64,000 nt of DNA from a bacterium (GTDB lineage Bacteria > Bacteroidota > Ignavibacteria > SZUA-365): NCBI GenBank assembly GCA_020444325.1, contig JAHLLD010000015.1:79971-143970 (forward strand), given 5' to 3'. Both the position numbers and the translations under genes were made by a program. Below the pieces are notes generated by a model. It was not told the origin of the DNA. It searched no databases and worked only from the letters and a program-made list of their open reading frames with translations. Below, piece after piece: positions 63,946-64,000 of this stretch. Position 1 is the first letter of the stretch. Each line of letters starts with the position of its first letter.

Positions 63946-64000
63946 TGCAATCTGCAATCTGCAATCTGCAATCTGCAATCTGCAATCTGCAATCTGCAAT
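63946..64000 (+). repeat. 7-bp tandem repeat, TGCAATC, running past the window end
   Basis: Nearly eight uninterrupted copies of TGCAATC (63946-64000). Upstream of the GT39-like start, related words (AATTTGTAATTTG-like, 63840-63870) suggest decayed copies. The rest of the 167-bp stretch 63834-64000 holds nothing I can assign. Confidence 0.9.

Noticed and set aside
63840..63992. N-terminal extension of the GT39-like protein to 63992
   Set aside because: The extension is translated from the heptamer repeat and decayed repeat; homology-like sequence begins at the ATG at 63833.
1..64000. tRNA, rRNA, insertion sequence or phage genes
   Set aside because: Intergenic stretches were read on both strands; no tRNA-like cloverleaf, transposase or integrase was seen.

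Overview
The window reads as a bacterial chromosome segment of roughly 56-57% G+C (estimated by eye) from the Bacteroidota/FCB assemblage. Five large secreted proteins end in type IX secretion system (T9SS) type-A sorting domains (YPNP motif, then GR-x-V and a G-x-Y-x-x-R ending). There are many beta-barrel outer-membrane proteins and lipoproteins, plus DUF3098 and DUF2723 genes. Clear Shine-Dalgarno sequences (AAAGGAG) precede many genes, which is unusual for classical Bacteroidia or Flavobacteriia. I therefore favour a deep-branching lineage such as Ignavibacteria, Kapabacteria or a Chlorobi relative; this is inference. I saw no rRNA, tRNA, CRISPR array, insertion sequence or prophage.

Layout. 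1-12.7 kb: two tandem T9SS-secreted proteins (the first cut by the window edge, the second with an N-terminal von Willebrand A/MIDAS domain) and a third vWA paralogue at 8.8-12.7 kb, separated by a small secreted protein and a convergent TonB-receptor-like barrel. 12.8-17.6 kb: an operon of a barrel protein, an anchor-D-like lipoprotein and a propeller/OmpA-like lipoprotein recalling PorE of the T9SS. 17.6-20.5 kb: small secreted, barrel and lipoprotein genes. 20.5-27.5 kb (minus): an AddB/AddA-type helicase-nuclease pair followed by a secreted CBM48-like protein. 27.8-36.9 kb: a secreted HExxH metalloprotease, a BACON-domain protein and a LamG protein, two of which share a C-terminal 'GWNLIG...GYW' module. 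37-44.8 kb: a porin-like barrel and a 2079-residue Asp-box/anchor-D/cohesin-like giant.

From 44.8 kb the content turns to housekeeping: rpsT, a CNNM/CorC protein, a PrsW-like protease, UDP-GlcNAc 2-epimerase, a GT4 glycosyltransferase, a tRNA-dihydrouridine synthase, a coiled-coil lipoprotein with a LysM partner, phoH, a 75-residue Arg-rich membrane ORF, prfB with its programmed +1 frameshift, a LolC/E-LolE/C-LolD set, DUF3098, a DUF2723 glycosyltransferase, UDP-glucuronate decarboxylase and a GT39-like protein. Together the second half supplies surface-glycan precursors, glycosyltransfer and lipoprotein export, matching the secreted and outer-membrane load of the first half.

The most unusual structure is at 62332-62584. 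It is an array of nine clear short hairpins (plus one degenerate) between two convergent genes. Its left half carries loops of type T-N-N-C and its right half the reverse complement. Both flanking genes end at stop codons lying inside TGAC loops. Other non-coding observations are a recurrent promoter layout (TTG, 20 nt, TA) before seven genes and a hairpin-dense 160-bp region with two plus-strand terminators but no plus-strand gene upstream (8550-8710).
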